From NCBI GenBank assembly GCA_022842785.1, contig JALHOW010000003.1, positions 434,001 through 498,000 on the forward strand: 64,000 nucleotides of DNA. Reading direction: 5' to 3'. Within the stretch, counting starts at the first letter, position 1. Every line of letters starts with the position of its first letter. The position numbers and the translations under genes are program-made. This document shows positions 53,117 through 62,106 of this stretch, one piece after another. Below the pieces are notes generated by a model that saw only the letters and a program-made list of their open reading frames with translations, did no database searches and was not told where the DNA came from. The stretch is from Hyphomicrobiaceae bacterium. GTDB taxonomy: Bacteria > Pseudomonadota > Alphaproteobacteria > Rhizobiales > Hyphomicrobiaceae.

Positions 53117-55933
53117 TCACATCCCCGGACGGCCCGTTTTCCGCGGACGTCCACGCCGCCCCTTCTTCTCAGCCTGCGTCGGCACATCGACCGTGCGCGT
53201 CGGCTTCGGTGGCGGCGTGCCACCCACCGGCACTTCCGTACGACCGACGGTCATCTCGTCGAGCGTCGGCTTGCGCACGCGTGACGTCGACTGCGCGTAG
53301 GTAGGTTGCACCGGCTCATACGCATCGTTGATGCGCGACTGTCCCCTCTCCCCGCTTGCGGGGAGAGGGCTAGGGTGAGGGGCGGCGTCAGATGCTGCGG
53401 CTTGCGGCCGCCCCTCACCCCGACCCTCTCCCCGTGAAGAACGGGGAGAGGGGGAAGTGAGCATATTCGCCGCCGCACCATACTTGCGCGCGCCTTTGAA
53501 GCTGCCCGCGCGATCCTCGACATCAGACTGACGGGCGAGCGGATCGTCCGAGATTGCCAACTCCGTCTCACGCAGGCGCTTAACCTCGTCGCGCAGGCGC
53601 GCCGCCGTCTCGAACTCGAGATCGGCGGCCGCATCGCGCATGCGCCGCTCCATGTCCTCGATGACCTTCGCGAGGTTGTGACCGACGAGCGGCTGATCGG
53701 CGAGACCGAGATCGACCGTCACGTGGTCCTGCTCGTACACCGACGCCATGGCATCGCCGATGGATTTGCGCACGCTCTCCGGCGTGATGCCGTTGGCCAA
53801 GTTCCACGCCATCTGCTTCTCGCGGCGCCGATCGGTCTCGCCCATCGCACGATCCATCGAACCGGTAATCTTATCGGCGTAGAGAATGACCTTACCGTCG
53901 ACGTTGCGCGCCGCGCGGCCGATTGTCTGGACGAGCGAGGTCTCCGAGCGCAGAAAGCCTTCCTTGTCCGCATCAAGGATCGCGACGAGCCCGCACTCGG
54001 GAATGTCGAGGCCCTCGCGGAGCAGGTTGATGCCGATCAGTACGTCGAACGCACCGAGCCGCAGATCGCGAATGATCTCGATGCGCTCCAGCGTTTCGAT
54101 GTCCGAATGCATGTAGCGCACGCGAATGCCATTCTCGTGCATGTACTCGGTGAGGTCCTCGGCCATACGCTTGGTCAGCACCGTCACCAGCGTGCGATAT
54201 CCGGCGCGCGTCACCTGTCGCACTTCATCGAGCAGATCATCGACTTGCGACTTCGCCGGCCGCACCTCGACGACCGGATCGACGAGCCCCGTCGGCCGGA
54301 TAACCTGCTCGACGAACGCGCCGCCCGACTGCTCCATCTCCCAACCGCCGGGCGTCGCCGAGACGTATGTCGTCTGCGGTCGCATGGCGTCCCATTCCTC
54401 GAAGCGCAGCGGACGATTGTCCATGCACGAGGGCAGACGGAAGCCGAACTCAGCGAGCGTCGCCTTGCGCCGGTAGTCGCCGCGGAACATGCCGCCGATC
54501 TGCGGCACGGTCACGTGGCTCTCGTCCGTGAAGACGAGCGCATTGTCCGGCAGGTATTCGAACAGCGTCGGCGGCGGCTCGCCGGGATTGCGGCCCGTGA
54601 GATAGCGCGAGTAGTTCTCGATGCCCGCGCACGAGCCCGTCGCTTCCATCATCTCGATGTCGAATAGCGTACGCTGCTCCAGCCGTTGCGCTTCGAGCAG
54701 CTTGCCCGCGGCGTACAGCTCTTCTAGCCGCTGTTTCAGCTCGATCTTGATGGACCCGACCGCCTGCTGCAGCGTCGGCTTCGGCGTCACGTAGTGCGAA
54801 TTCGCGTAGACCTTCACGAGCTTGAGATCGTCAGTCTTCTGCCCGGTGAGTGGATCGAACTCGGTGATCGTCTCGATCTCGTCGCCGAAGAGCGAGATGC
54901 GCCACGCGCGATCTTCCAAATGCGCCGGAAACACTTCCACCGTATCGCCGCGCACGCGGAAAGCGCCACGCTGGAAGGATGCGTCGTTGCGGCGGTAGTG
55001 CAGCGCCACGAGATCCGCGAGTAGCTGGTCGCGCGAGATCTGATCGCCGACCTGCACCTGCAGCGTCATCGCCGTGTACGTTTCGACAGAGCCGATACCG
55101 TAGATGCACGACACCGACGCCACGATGATCACGTCGTCGCGTTCGAGCAGAGACCGCGTCGCGGCGTGCCGCATCCGGTCGATCTGCTCGTTCACCGAGG
55201 CTTCCTTCTCGATGTACGTGTCGGTGCGCGGCACGTACGCCTCAGGCTGGTAGTAGTCGTAGTACGAGACGAAGTACTCGACGGCGTTCGACGGGAAGAA
55301 GCTCTTGAACTCACCATAGAGCTGCGCGGCGAGCGTCTTGTTCGGCGCGAGAATGAGCGCGGGACGCTGGGTCGCCGCGATGACGTGCGCCATCGTGAAG
55401 GTCTTGCCGGAACCGGTGACGCCGAGCAGCACCTGATTGCGCTCTTGCTGGTTCACGCCATCGACGAGTTCGGCGATCGCCTGCGGCTGGTCACCCCGCG
55501 GCGTGTAGTCGGACTCGAGCTTGAAGGCGACGCCGCCCTCGGACTTCTCCGGCCGATCCGGACGATGCGGCATGAACATCGGCAGGTTGCCGTTCACCAG
55601 CGGATGTGCCGCGATCATCGGCTGCCGGGCGATCAGCTCCTTCGCGCGATCGGACCGCTCGTCCGGCCGTGCGAGGATCGCGTTCAGCGTCGCGGAGGGT
55701 GAGAAGTCCTCCGGCCGCGGCTTGACTTGGCGCAGTGCGGGCAGAATGCCAGTGCCCGCCCCACCCGCGACCTCGGTGTTAGGGAGAAACGGCGCCTGCG
55801 GGGCCTCACCAAATCCCGGCGTTCGCGCGGTCGTCTCGACCGGCGGGCCGACAGGCTTACCCGAGCGGCCACGCGAGGGGCGCGGGCGCGGCGTGGTGTC
55901 GGCGTCTTTCGACGTTTTAGGGGATTTGGCCAT
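53117..55933 (-). CDS. uvrB: Excinuclease ABC subunit B (UvrB), extended
   Basis: The DNA-loading helicase-fold subunit of nucleotide excision repair. The protein has 938 residues, against about 670-720 in most bacteria. A Pro/Arg-rich N-terminal extension covers about residues 1-135. The core starts at [16 protein letters not shown], with Walker [12 protein letters not shown] near 165, the beta-hairpin [33 protein letters not shown] and REGLDIPE. The UvrC-binding UVR helix pair is [24 protein letters not shown]. Residues 827-864 are the translation of a palindromic repeat, and the tail ends in basic [15 protein letters not shown]. The ATG at 55933 is used. Confidence 0.96.
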   Translation of the reverse strand: MAKSPKTSKDADTTPRPRPSRGRSGKPVGPPVETTARTPGFGEAPQAPFLPNTEVAGGAGTGILPALRQVKPRPEDFSPSATLNAILARPDERSDRAKELIARQPMIAAHPLVNGNLPMFMPHRPDRPEKSEGGVAFKLESDYTPRGDQPQAIAELVDGVNQQERNQVLLGVTGSGKTFTMAHVIAATQRPALILAPNKTLAAQLYGEFKSFFPSNAVEYFVSYYDYYQPEAYVPRTDTYIEKEASVNEQIDRMRHAATRSLLERDDVIIVASVSCIYGIGSVETYTAMTLQVQVGDQISRDQLLADLVALHYRRNDASFQRGAFRVRGDTVEVFPAHLEDRAWRISLFGDEIETITEFDPLTGQKTDDLKLVKVYANSHYVTPKPTLQQAVGSIKIELKQRLEELYAAGKLLEAQRLEQRTLFDIEMMEATGSCAGIENYSRYLTGRNPGEPPPTLFEYLPDNALVFTDESHVTVPQIGGMFRGDYRRKATLAEFGFRLPSCMDNRPLRFEEWDAMRPQTTYVSATPGGWEMEQSGGAFVEQVIRPTGLVDPVVEVRPAKSQVDDLLDEVRQVTRAGYRTLVTVLTKRMAEDLTEYMHENGIRVRYMHSDIETLERIEIIRDLRLGAFDVLIGINLLREGLDIPECGLVAILDADKEGFLRSETSLVQTIGRAARNVDGKVILYADKITGSMDRAMGETDRRREKQMAWNLANGITPESVRKSIGDAMASVYEQDHVTVDLGLADQPLVGHNLAKVIEDMERRMRDAAADLEFETAARLRDEVKRLRETELAISDDPLARQSDVEDRAGSFKGARKYGAAANMLTSPSPRSSRGEGRGEGRPQAAASDAAPHPSPLPASGERGQSRINDAYEPVQPTYAQSTSRVRKPTLDEMTVGRTEVPVGGTPPPKPTRTVDVPTQAEKKGRRGRPRKTGRPGM
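53343..53455. repeat. Two-hairpin palindromic element (CTCCCCG family) inside uvrB
   Basis: Hairpin 1 (CCCTCTCCCCG with its complement, 53343-53368) and hairpin 2 (53424-53452) are joined by an outer inverted pair (GGTGAGGGGCGGC / GCCGCCCCTCACC). It is the full form of the half copies at 6112 and 21564. Its length keeps the uvrB frame open and adds about 38 residues ([20 protein letters not shown] onward). Confidence 0.85.
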
Positions 55934-56014
55934 CGGCGGGAATATGGCCTCGCGCGCTTGGCGACACAATGGCCGGCTCCTGACAGCAGACCGTCAGGAG
56001 CATGATGCATCAAC

Positions 56015-56105
56015 AAAAACGAGAGGGTCCGGGTGGGTGTCCCTCGTCGTGTCGAAGACGCGCCTCCGGCACGGTGGGTTGTGGGGCGAAAACCCCGCTC
56101 GCGAA
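56015..56105. repeat. Possible degenerate MITE-like remnant
   Basis: GAGAGGGTCCGGGTGGGTGT and GGGGCGAAAACCCCGCTCGCG echo internal parts of copy D, but both termini are unrecognisable. It lies between uvrB and the GST gene. Confidence 0.3.
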
Positions 56106-56111
56106 ACGAGC

Positions 56112-56768
56112 CTAAAACTCCACCTCGAGCTCGATGATCTCGTCGGGCTCGGCGCGCGCGCCCTCGGTCCACTCCTGCATGAGCGGCCACGCGAAAATCG
56201 CCTCGCAGTACGCCGTCGACACGGGATCCAGCTCGACCGCATAGGTCCTGAAACGCGTGCACACCGGCGCGTACATCGCGTCGGCGACCGTGAGCTTGTC
56301 GCCGAACAGATAGGGCCCGCCGTACTTCTCCAGGCACTCGGCCCAGATGGTGCGGACGCGCTCGACGTCCGGTCGCGCGCCCGAGAAGATCTTGAATTTC
56401 TTGTGCTGCGTCTTGAGGTTCATCGGCAGGGCCGAGCGGAGATTGTGGAACCCCGAGTGCATCTCACCTGAGATGGCCCGGCAGTGCGACCGCGCGACAC
56501 GATCCGCCGGGAACAGCCCCGCGTCGGGGGCGATCTCGTTCACATACTCCGCGATCGCAAGGGTGTCCCAGACGGTCACACCATCGTGGACCAGCCGCGG
56601 CACCAGCACGGAAGGGGACAGCAGCAGCAGCTCCTGCCGGGCCTCCGGAGCGTCGATATCGACCCGCTCCTCGACGACGTCCAGCCCCCCCATCCGGCAC
56701 AGCAACCAGCCACGCAAAGACCACGACGAGTAGTTTTTGGAGGATATCGTCAGCCTTGCCTGCGCCAT
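56112..56768 (-). CDS. Glutathione S-transferase family protein
   Basis: A 218-residue GST of a maleylacetoacetate-isomerase-like or zeta-related type. The N-terminus is LTISSKNYSSWSLRGWLLC, where Ser residues occupy the catalytic region. LSPSVLVPRLVHDG carries the cis-Pro, and VWDTLAIAEYVNE the glutathione-contacting acidic/Ser pair. The C-terminal domain has LFGDKLTVADAMYAPV (N-capping box). It starts at the second of two possible codons (GTG-ATG). It is divergent from phaZ, and their 120-base gap holds two candidate operators. Confidence 0.87.
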   Translation of the reverse strand: MAQARLTISSKNYSSWSLRGWLLCRMGGLDVVEERVDIDAPEARQELLLLSPSVLVPRLVHDGVTVWDTLAIAEYVNEIAPDAGLFPADRVARSHCRAISGEMHSGFHNLRSALPMNLKTQHKKFKIFSGARPDVERVRTIWAECLEKYGGPYLFGDKLTVADAMYAPVCTRFRTYAVELDPVSTAYCEAIFAWPLMQEWTEGARAEPDEIIELEVEF

Positions 56769-56797
56769 CACTGCAAACCTGTCCTGCGGGTACCGCC

Positions 56798-56830
56798 GCG
56801 CTGCACAAATTTAGTTCTCGCGCTGCACAA
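56798..56830. promoter_or_regulatory. Paired candidate operators GCGCTGCACAA upstream of phaZ
   Basis: Two exact 11-base copies at 56798-56808 and 56820-56830 are spaced 22 bases apart (two helical turns), with a further CTGCAC at 56835. They lie 59-91 bases upstream of the phaZ start, between phaZ and the divergent GST gene. The same 11-mer precedes a phasin gene. Confidence 0.5.
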
Positions 56831-56888
56831 TAGACTGCACTAGCCTTGAACGGTCAAGCAAGCCGACGCGGTTAGGAGCCGGGCACCT

Positions 56889-58112
56889 ATGCTTTATCAG
56901 GCCTACCAGCTGCAGGACGACCTGGCCGCCGTCATGCGCTCGAGCGCCCGCTGGGCCATAGGGGCCTTCGGGGGGGCCTTCGGGACTGGACTGAGCTTCC
57001 CGTCCCCACTCGGCGGTCATTTCATGGCCGCCCTCGCGATGATCTCGCGCTTCGAGCTGACCCACACGCGGCCCGCGTTCAATATCAGCAGCGTCCGCGT
57101 CGGCAATCGCGACGTGCCCGTCACCGAGGAGGTGGCGCTCGATCTCCCTTTTGGCAAGCTTCTCCACTTCGCGAAGGACGTCGACACGCCGCAGCCGCGA
57201 ATCCTGATCGTGGCGCCGCTCTCGGGGCACTTCTCGACGCTGCTCGCTGGCACCGTGCGCACCATGCTTCCCGATCACGACGTCTATCTCACAGATTGGG
57301 CCAATGCTCGTGATGTGCCTCTGGAGGCCGGTGCCTTCGGCATGGACGAATATCTCGATTATCTCATCAAATTCCTCGACCGCATGGGGCCCGGCGGCCA
57401 CGTCCTCGCTGTTTGTCAGCCGTGCGTGCAGACGCTCGGCGCCGTCGCCGTCATGTCGCAGGCCAATCATCCGGCCACTCCCGTTTCGATGACGCTGATG
57501 GCCGGGCCGATCGATCCGCGTGAGAGCCCGACTGAAGTGAATGAACTCGCCGTCGCGAAATCACTCGCCTGGTTCGAGAACTCGGTCATTCACGCTGTGC
57601 CCAAGCGCTATGCGGGCGGTGGACGGCGCGTCTATCCGGGGTTCATTCAACTCGTCGCGTTCATGTCGATGAACACGGCGCGCCACACGGCCGCGCATCG
57701 CAAGCTCTACAATCACCTCGCGAACGGCGAGGAAAAGGAAGCCACGAAAATCAAGGACTTCTACGACGAATACTTCGCCGTCCTCGATCTCACCGAAGAG
57801 TTCTACATGGAGACCATCGACCGGGTCTTCCAGAAGGCGGAGCTGGCGCAGGGTCAGTTCACGTACCGGGGCCACAAGGTCGATCCCGGTGCCATCCGCA
57901 AGACCGCGCTGCTCACGGTCGAAGGCGGGCGCGACGACATCTGCGCACTCGGCCAGACGGCGGCCGCGCATGATCTGTGCAGCTCGCTCCGCCCTCATCT
58001 CAAACGCCATCATCTTCAGGCCAATGTCGGCCACTACGGCGTGTTCAATGGCAAGCGATGGGAGAAGGAGATCTACCCCGTCGTGAGGAATATGATCCTA
58101 GCGATGGAATAG
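56889..58112 (+). CDS. phaZ: Intracellular polyhydroxybutyrate depolymerase
   Basis: A 407-residue PhaZ of the intracellular PhaZ1 type that degrades native PHB granules. The nucleophile is probably C176 in LAVCQPCVQ, a lipase-box-like site with Cys in place of Ser, as in this family. The acid lies in LLTVEGGRDDICALGQT and the His in NVGHYGVFNGKRW. The C-terminal YPVVRNMIL is also typical. There is no signal peptide. It works opposite the phasins at 25642 and 43012; PHA synthase is not in this window. Confidence 0.93.
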   Translation: MLYQAYQLQDDLAAVMRSSARWAIGAFGGAFGTGLSFPSPLGGHFMAALAMISRFELTHTRPAFNISSVRVGNRDVPVTEEVALDLPFGKLLHFAKDVDTPQPRILIVAPLSGHFSTLLAGTVRTMLPDHDVYLTDWANARDVPLEAGAFGMDEYLDYLIKFLDRMGPGGHVLAVCQPCVQTLGAVAVMSQANHPATPVSMTLMAGPIDPRESPTEVNELAVAKSLAWFENSVIHAVPKRYAGGGRRVYPGFIQLVAFMSMNTARHTAAHRKLYNHLANGEEKEATKIKDFYDEYFAVLDLTEEFYMETIDRVFQKAELAQGQFTYRGHKVDPGAIRKTALLTVEGGRDDICALGQTAAAHDLCSSLRPHLKRHHLQANVGHYGVFNGKRWEKEIYPVVRNMILAME

Positions 58113-58293
58113 TTTTGCTGCGACCATTCGCATAGCTACCCTGCGGCGGGTCGCCTTGTCATATTGCATAGGTGCGCGCCACATCCACGGTACGCATGAA
58201 TTCATTTGATACGAACTAAGCGCGGCGCGAAGCCGCCTGCACCTTTCTCGCAACCACGAAGGGCGCTGCCCTTACGTATCCGAGACCTGCAAA

Positions 58294-59286
58294 ATGACGA
58301 GTAGCCGCGTCCTAGTGATGACTGGGGGTACGAGAGGTTTTGGCCGACGTATGGTCGAACGCCTTCTCATAGAGCAGAATGACTGGAAGGTGATCCTTCT
58401 GGCGCGCCAATCCGCTCAACTCGCCGATCTCGTGAAATCGGTCGCCGATCCCGATCGCCTCAGCATCGTCGATACGGATTTGGCGAGCCTCGATTCCGTT
58501 GCCCGCGCCATCGATGCTGTCGTCACTCGTCTCGGCCATGAGACAATCGACGCGGTCGCGCTCAATGCCGGCGTTCAGGTCGTCGAAGGTGATCGCCTGT
58601 CTGCTGACGGCCTGGAGCTGACCTTCGCCGTCAATCATCTCGCACATTTCTTCATCGCCGCGAGCCTCGCGCCCCATATCCGCACAGGCGGCCGGCTGAT
58701 ATTCACGTCGAGCGAGGTCCACGATCCGCAGGCTTTCTGCCTCATGGGCATCGCGCGGGCCGAATGGCAGGCTCCAGACGTGCTCGCCGACGGCGCGCGC
58801 GCCCAGATGCACCTGGCGGAGGGTGTCGAACGCGGCGAGGCACGCTACAGCGCGTCAAAGCTGCTCAATCTCATGTCGGCGCGCTACTTCGCCGCCGCCG
58901 AGCCGCGCTTCTCGACGTTCGCGTTCAATCCGAGCGTCGTACCCGGCACCGACATCGCCCGGGAACGCAACCTGCTTCAGATCCTGTCCTGGAAGTATCT
59001 GCTGCCCGCGCTTGCGCCCATTCTCCCCGGCGCACGTTCAATCGCGCGCTCGGCCGGCGACTTGCTGTGGCTTGCGACGCAAGCGGATGCGGAAGCACTG
59101 CGCGGCCAGTACGTGGACGGACGCACCCCACTGCCGGGCTCGGACGAATCGCGTGATCCCGCGAAGATCGATGCCGTTGCGGGGATTTCTCGTGCGCTCA
59201 TCGCCCGGCGTCGTAGCCCGACGGTGCACGAATTCCCCGCATCCAGGATGCCCACCCTCGGCTCCGCCAAGGACAGTGCCGCCTGA
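58294..59286 (+). CDS. Short-chain dehydrogenase/reductase, protochlorophyllide-reductase-like branch
   Basis: A 330-residue SDR longer than the classical 250. It has VLVMTGGTRGFGRRMVERLL (cofactor loop), ALNAGVQ in place of NNAG, NHLAHFFIAASL, FTSSEVHDP and YSASKLLNLMSARYF with the catalytic Tyr and Lys. The insertion after the Ser and the overall length resemble the LPOR/retinol-dehydrogenase-like group. The substrate is unknown. It stands alone about 180 bases beyond phaZ. Confidence 0.85.
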   Translation: MTSSRVLVMTGGTRGFGRRMVERLLIEQNDWKVILLARQSAQLADLVKSVADPDRLSIVDTDLASLDSVARAIDAVVTRLGHETIDAVALNAGVQVVEGDRLSADGLELTFAVNHLAHFFIAASLAPHIRTGGRLIFTSSEVHDPQAFCLMGIARAEWQAPDVLADGARAQMHLAEGVERGEARYSASKLLNLMSARYFAAAEPRFSTFAFNPSVVPGTDIARERNLLQILSWKYLLPALAPILPGARSIARSAGDLLWLATQADAEALRGQYVDGRTPLPGSDESRDPAKIDAVAGISRALIARRRSPTVHEFPASRMPTLGSAKDSAA

Positions 59287-59341
59287 GTGTCCTCAGGCGC
59301 ACCCAGCCCGGCCGATGCGCGGCCAGACCCAAAAAGACGTC

Positions 59342-59425
59342 TCAGAACCTATCGCGCGCCGCCCAAACGGCACCGCAGAAGAAGCCCATGGAGAACATCA
59401 ACGAGATTAGAGCTATCCAGATCAT
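59342..59425 (-). CDS. Possible small membrane peptide (27 residues)
   Basis: The frame reads MIWIALISLMFSMGFFCGAV then WAARDRF. It is one hydrophobic helix of about 19 residues followed by a charged tail, with a basic residue on the presumed cytoplasmic side. AGGTAG lies seven bases before the ATG. The composition is what a single-pass micro-protein would show and is unlikely in random GC-rich sequence, but I recognise no family. Confidence is limited by length. Confidence 0.4.
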   Translation of the reverse strand: MIWIALISLMFSMGFFCGAVWAARDRF

Positions 59426-59581
59426 GTCAGTCTACCTGCCGCGTCCCTCCCGGTCAGCGGCCTCCGTCGCTTGTGGCGACCCCCATCGCACAGCACGGTG
59501 CTCGATAAACCATCGAGCATTACCGTAGGTTGTGCAAGTCCCCGAATGCACCAGACTACAGCAACTATGGTTTAGAATTAG

Positions 59582-59590
59582 TTATCCACA
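59582..59590 (+). promoter_or_regulatory. Perfect DnaA-box 9-mer
   Basis: TTATCCACA in an AT-rich intergenic patch. A single box with no replication genes nearby does not make an origin; it might titrate DnaA or be chance. Confidence 0.3.
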
Positions 59591-59784
59591 AAATGGGCAG
59601 GTTCGTGGCAGGCTGGAAGAGCCTATTTCGCTCACGCCTGCATTCGCTTCGCTCATGGGCTCCGCGGGGCGGCGCTCGCACCAGCGCACAGTCGCGCATT
59701 CCCTACGGAGCGCTGGCTAGCCCGCTCAGCGCACCGCCCCACGGCCGCCCAGCAGCTGGAGCGGCTCGGATCAGAAACTCATCG

Positions 59785-60333
59785 TCAGTTTTTGGCTTTC
59801 CACGCGCGGACAGACTCGAGGGCGAACCGGATGTGGTTCTCGGCATCCGAGGCAGTAAGGGCGGAGTGGATCTTACCGTCTGGCGCAATCACGTATGACG
59901 TGCGGCTAGCTAGACTACGAGAGGATGCTGGTGCCCCCGGCATTGCGTCGTAGGCGCGCACTACGCTGCCGTCGGGATCGGCACCAACCGGGAATTTGTC
60001 ACGACAGCCCAATCTCGAGAATTCGCGTTGGGTGTCCAAAGTGTCCGTCGAAATGCCGATCACTGAGGCGCCCAACGTCTCGAATTCCGTCATTGCCTCC
60101 GCGAACAGGCGAGCTTCTTCCGTGCAGACCGATGTGAAGCTCTTCGGATAGAAATAGACGACAGCTGGCCCCTTGGTCAGGGCGTCCGCTAGGTCGAACA
60201 CGATGTCCTTGCCTCCAAGTGCGGCGGCAACAGAGAAGGCTGGCGCGGGCGATCCGACGCTCAACTCAGCTCTAGCGTTGGGCGAGGCAAGCGTCAGCAG
60301 ACAGATCAGAAGGGCGTGCGAGAATGCTTTCAT
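59785..60333 (-). CDS. Exported peroxiredoxin (AhpC/TSA, PrxQ-like)
   Basis: The protein has 182 residues. A signal peptide (AFSHALLICLLTLASPNARA) leads a thioredoxin-fold peroxidase. The peroxidatic Cys is C70 in YFYPKSFTSVCTEEARLF; C110 (SRLGC) is a candidate resolving Cys. The catalytic Thr before the Cys is replaced by Ser-Val, which is seen in some members, and the downstream Arg lies near SRSLASRTSYVI. It should reduce peroxides in the periplasm. It is monocistronic, and AGGAG lies about seven bases upstream of the ATG. Confidence 0.87.
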   Translation of the reverse strand: MKAFSHALLICLLTLASPNARAELSVGSPAPAFSVAAALGGKDIVFDLADALTKGPAVVYFYPKSFTSVCTEEARLFAEAMTEFETLGASVIGISTDTLDTQREFSRLGCRDKFPVGADPDGSVVRAYDAMPGAPASSRSLASRTSYVIAPDGKIHSALTASDAENHIRFALESVRAWKAKN

Positions 60334-60550
60334 AGATCGCTCCTCAGCGTCCTAACTTGCGATCTCGGTTCGTCAACTTAGTGCAGGCATCTCGGTAGCG
60401 CCAATGGCAATTGAGCTGTGCTGCTTCTGGCCGCGCAGACACTCCGTTCAGATGCCCTGGCGAAGTTTCGTGCCCTGCTTCTTGCGGAAGGCCATCTCAC
60501 CGTGATTGACTGGCGCCTTGCAGGTCGAGGTCATCGCAGAATGGCTTTTC

Positions 60551-62014
60551 ATGGCTGATCAGCGCGGATTGACGCCAGAGGAAGCCGTCGAGCGGCTGGA
60601 GCGGGATCACGCCGCAGCGTGCAGAGCCCTGCGCGATGCGCTCGCACGCTACGCGACGGACGGCACCATTCCGACCGCCGATGAGCGAGCTGGCTTCCGC
60701 TACCCGGAGCTGCGCGTGAACTGGCAGTCCGGCAAGCCTGTGCCCTTCACGCGCCGGGCCTGGGCAAAGTTCCAGACCCCGGGCCTCTATGCCACCAGCA
60801 TAACGCAGCCCGCTTTCTTCCGCGAATATCTCCTCGAGCAGCTACGGCCGCTTGTCGACGAGTTCGGCGCCCAAATTGACGTCGGTGTGAGCGATCAGGA
60901 AATTCCCTATCCCTTCGTCACCGAAGCCGGCGATGAGTTTGTCCATGGCAGCTTGTCGGTCGCCGAGCTTGCACGGTATTTCCCGACGCCGCTGCTCTCG
61001 AACGTCGGCGACGAGATTGCCGATGGGCTGTGGCAGTTCGAGCCGGGGCGTCCGCGCCCGCTCGCGCTCTTCGACGCCGTGCGCGTCGATTTCTCCCTGC
61101 GCCGCCTCACGCACTATACCGGCACGGACTGGCGCACGATCCAGCCTTGGATTCTCTTCACCAACTACCAGCGCTACGTCGACCAGTTCGTGGACTGGAG
61201 CCTCGGAGAGCTTCGCCGGCCGGACAGCCCCTACTCGGAGCTCGGCTTGCCCGGCGGAAGCATTGTTCGGCGCGGTGCCGACCGAGACGCATCCGTCGCG
61301 CTGGCCGCGGCTGCGCCCTGGCATCGATACCAGATGCCCGCCTACAATCTCACGCGTGCCGATGGTCAGGGCGGCATCACGCTGATCAACATCGGCGTCG
61401 GTCCGTCGAACGCCAAGACCGCCACGGACCATCTCGCGGTATTGCGGCCGCACTGCTGGCTGATGATCGGCCACTGCGGCGGCCTGCGGCAGTCTCAGAC
61501 AATCGGCGACTACGTGCTCGCACACGGTTATCTGCGGCGCGACCGCATTCTGGATGATCTCGTGCCGCCCGAGGTACCGGTGCCGGCGCTTGCCGAGGTA
61601 CAGGTGGCCTTGCAGGAAGCTGCCGAGCAGGTCACCGGCGAGCACGGCGAGGCACTGAAGCGGCGACTGCGCACCGGCACCGTGGTGAGCTATGACGATC
61701 GCAACTGGGAGCTTCGTTGGTCGCAGGAGCGACGACGCATCAATCTCGGCCGGGCCATCGCGGTCGACATGGAGAGTTCAGCACTTGCGACTCAGGGCTA
61801 TCGCCTGCGCGTGCCTTACGGAACCCTCCTGTGCGTTTCAGACAAGCCACTCCATGGCGAGATCAAACTGCCGGGTGCCGCCACCAGTTTCTATCAGCGC
61901 GCGGTTGGCGAGCATCTCAAGATTGGGCTTGCCGCAATCGACCTCTTGCGCGGCCAGCTCCGCTCGCTGCATTCGCGCAAGTTGCGTAGCTTCGACGAGC
62001 CGCCGTTCCGGTAG
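60551..62014 (+). CDS. amn: AMP nucleosidase
   Basis: A 487-residue enzyme hydrolysing AMP to adenine and ribose 5-phosphate; E. coli Amn is about the same length. The N-terminal domain has LTPEEAVERLERDHAAACRALRDALARY. The C-terminal nucleosidase domain has LINIGVGPSNAKTATDHLAVL, WLMIGHCGGLRQSQTIGDYVLAHGY, AVDMESSALATQGY (substrate ribose Glu) and LLCVSDKPLHGEIK (catalytic Asp). The ATG at 60551 is used in preference to a TTG 15 codons upstream. Confidence 0.94.
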   Translation: MADQRGLTPEEAVERLERDHAAACRALRDALARYATDGTIPTADERAGFRYPELRVNWQSGKPVPFTRRAWAKFQTPGLYATSITQPAFFREYLLEQLRPLVDEFGAQIDVGVSDQEIPYPFVTEAGDEFVHGSLSVAELARYFPTPLLSNVGDEIADGLWQFEPGRPRPLALFDAVRVDFSLRRLTHYTGTDWRTIQPWILFTNYQRYVDQFVDWSLGELRRPDSPYSELGLPGGSIVRRGADRDASVALAAAAPWHRYQMPAYNLTRADGQGGITLINIGVGPSNAKTATDHLAVLRPHCWLMIGHCGGLRQSQTIGDYVLAHGYLRRDRILDDLVPPEVPVPALAEVQVALQEAAEQVTGEHGEALKRRLRTGTVVSYDDRNWELRWSQERRRINLGRAIAVDMESSALATQGYRLRVPYGTLLCVSDKPLHGEIKLPGAATSFYQRAVGEHLKIGLAAIDLLRGQLRSLHSRKLRSFDEPPFR

Positions 62015-62106
62015 TTCTGCAGCGAACTGCCACCTTGCTCGCTCCGGCTTAGTAGTCCGGAGGCATCTAGAGGCGCCCAGGAAGCCCTCATTCTGCTGGA
62101 GATCCC

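Larger units (their letters stand above)
59287..59784. other. Long convergent intergenic region
   Basis: It contains a possible 27-codon membrane-peptide gene (minus strand, 59342-59425) and an AT-rich patch around 59550-59600 with a perfect DnaA box (TTATCCACA, 59582-59590). No other gene is supported. Confidence 0.45.

Noticed and set aside
62015-62106. Possible SAM riboswitch before the cystathionine gamma-synthase-family gene
   Set aside because: The 92-base leader lacks the conserved pseudoknot pattern of SAM-II or the four-way junction of SAM-I as far as I can read.
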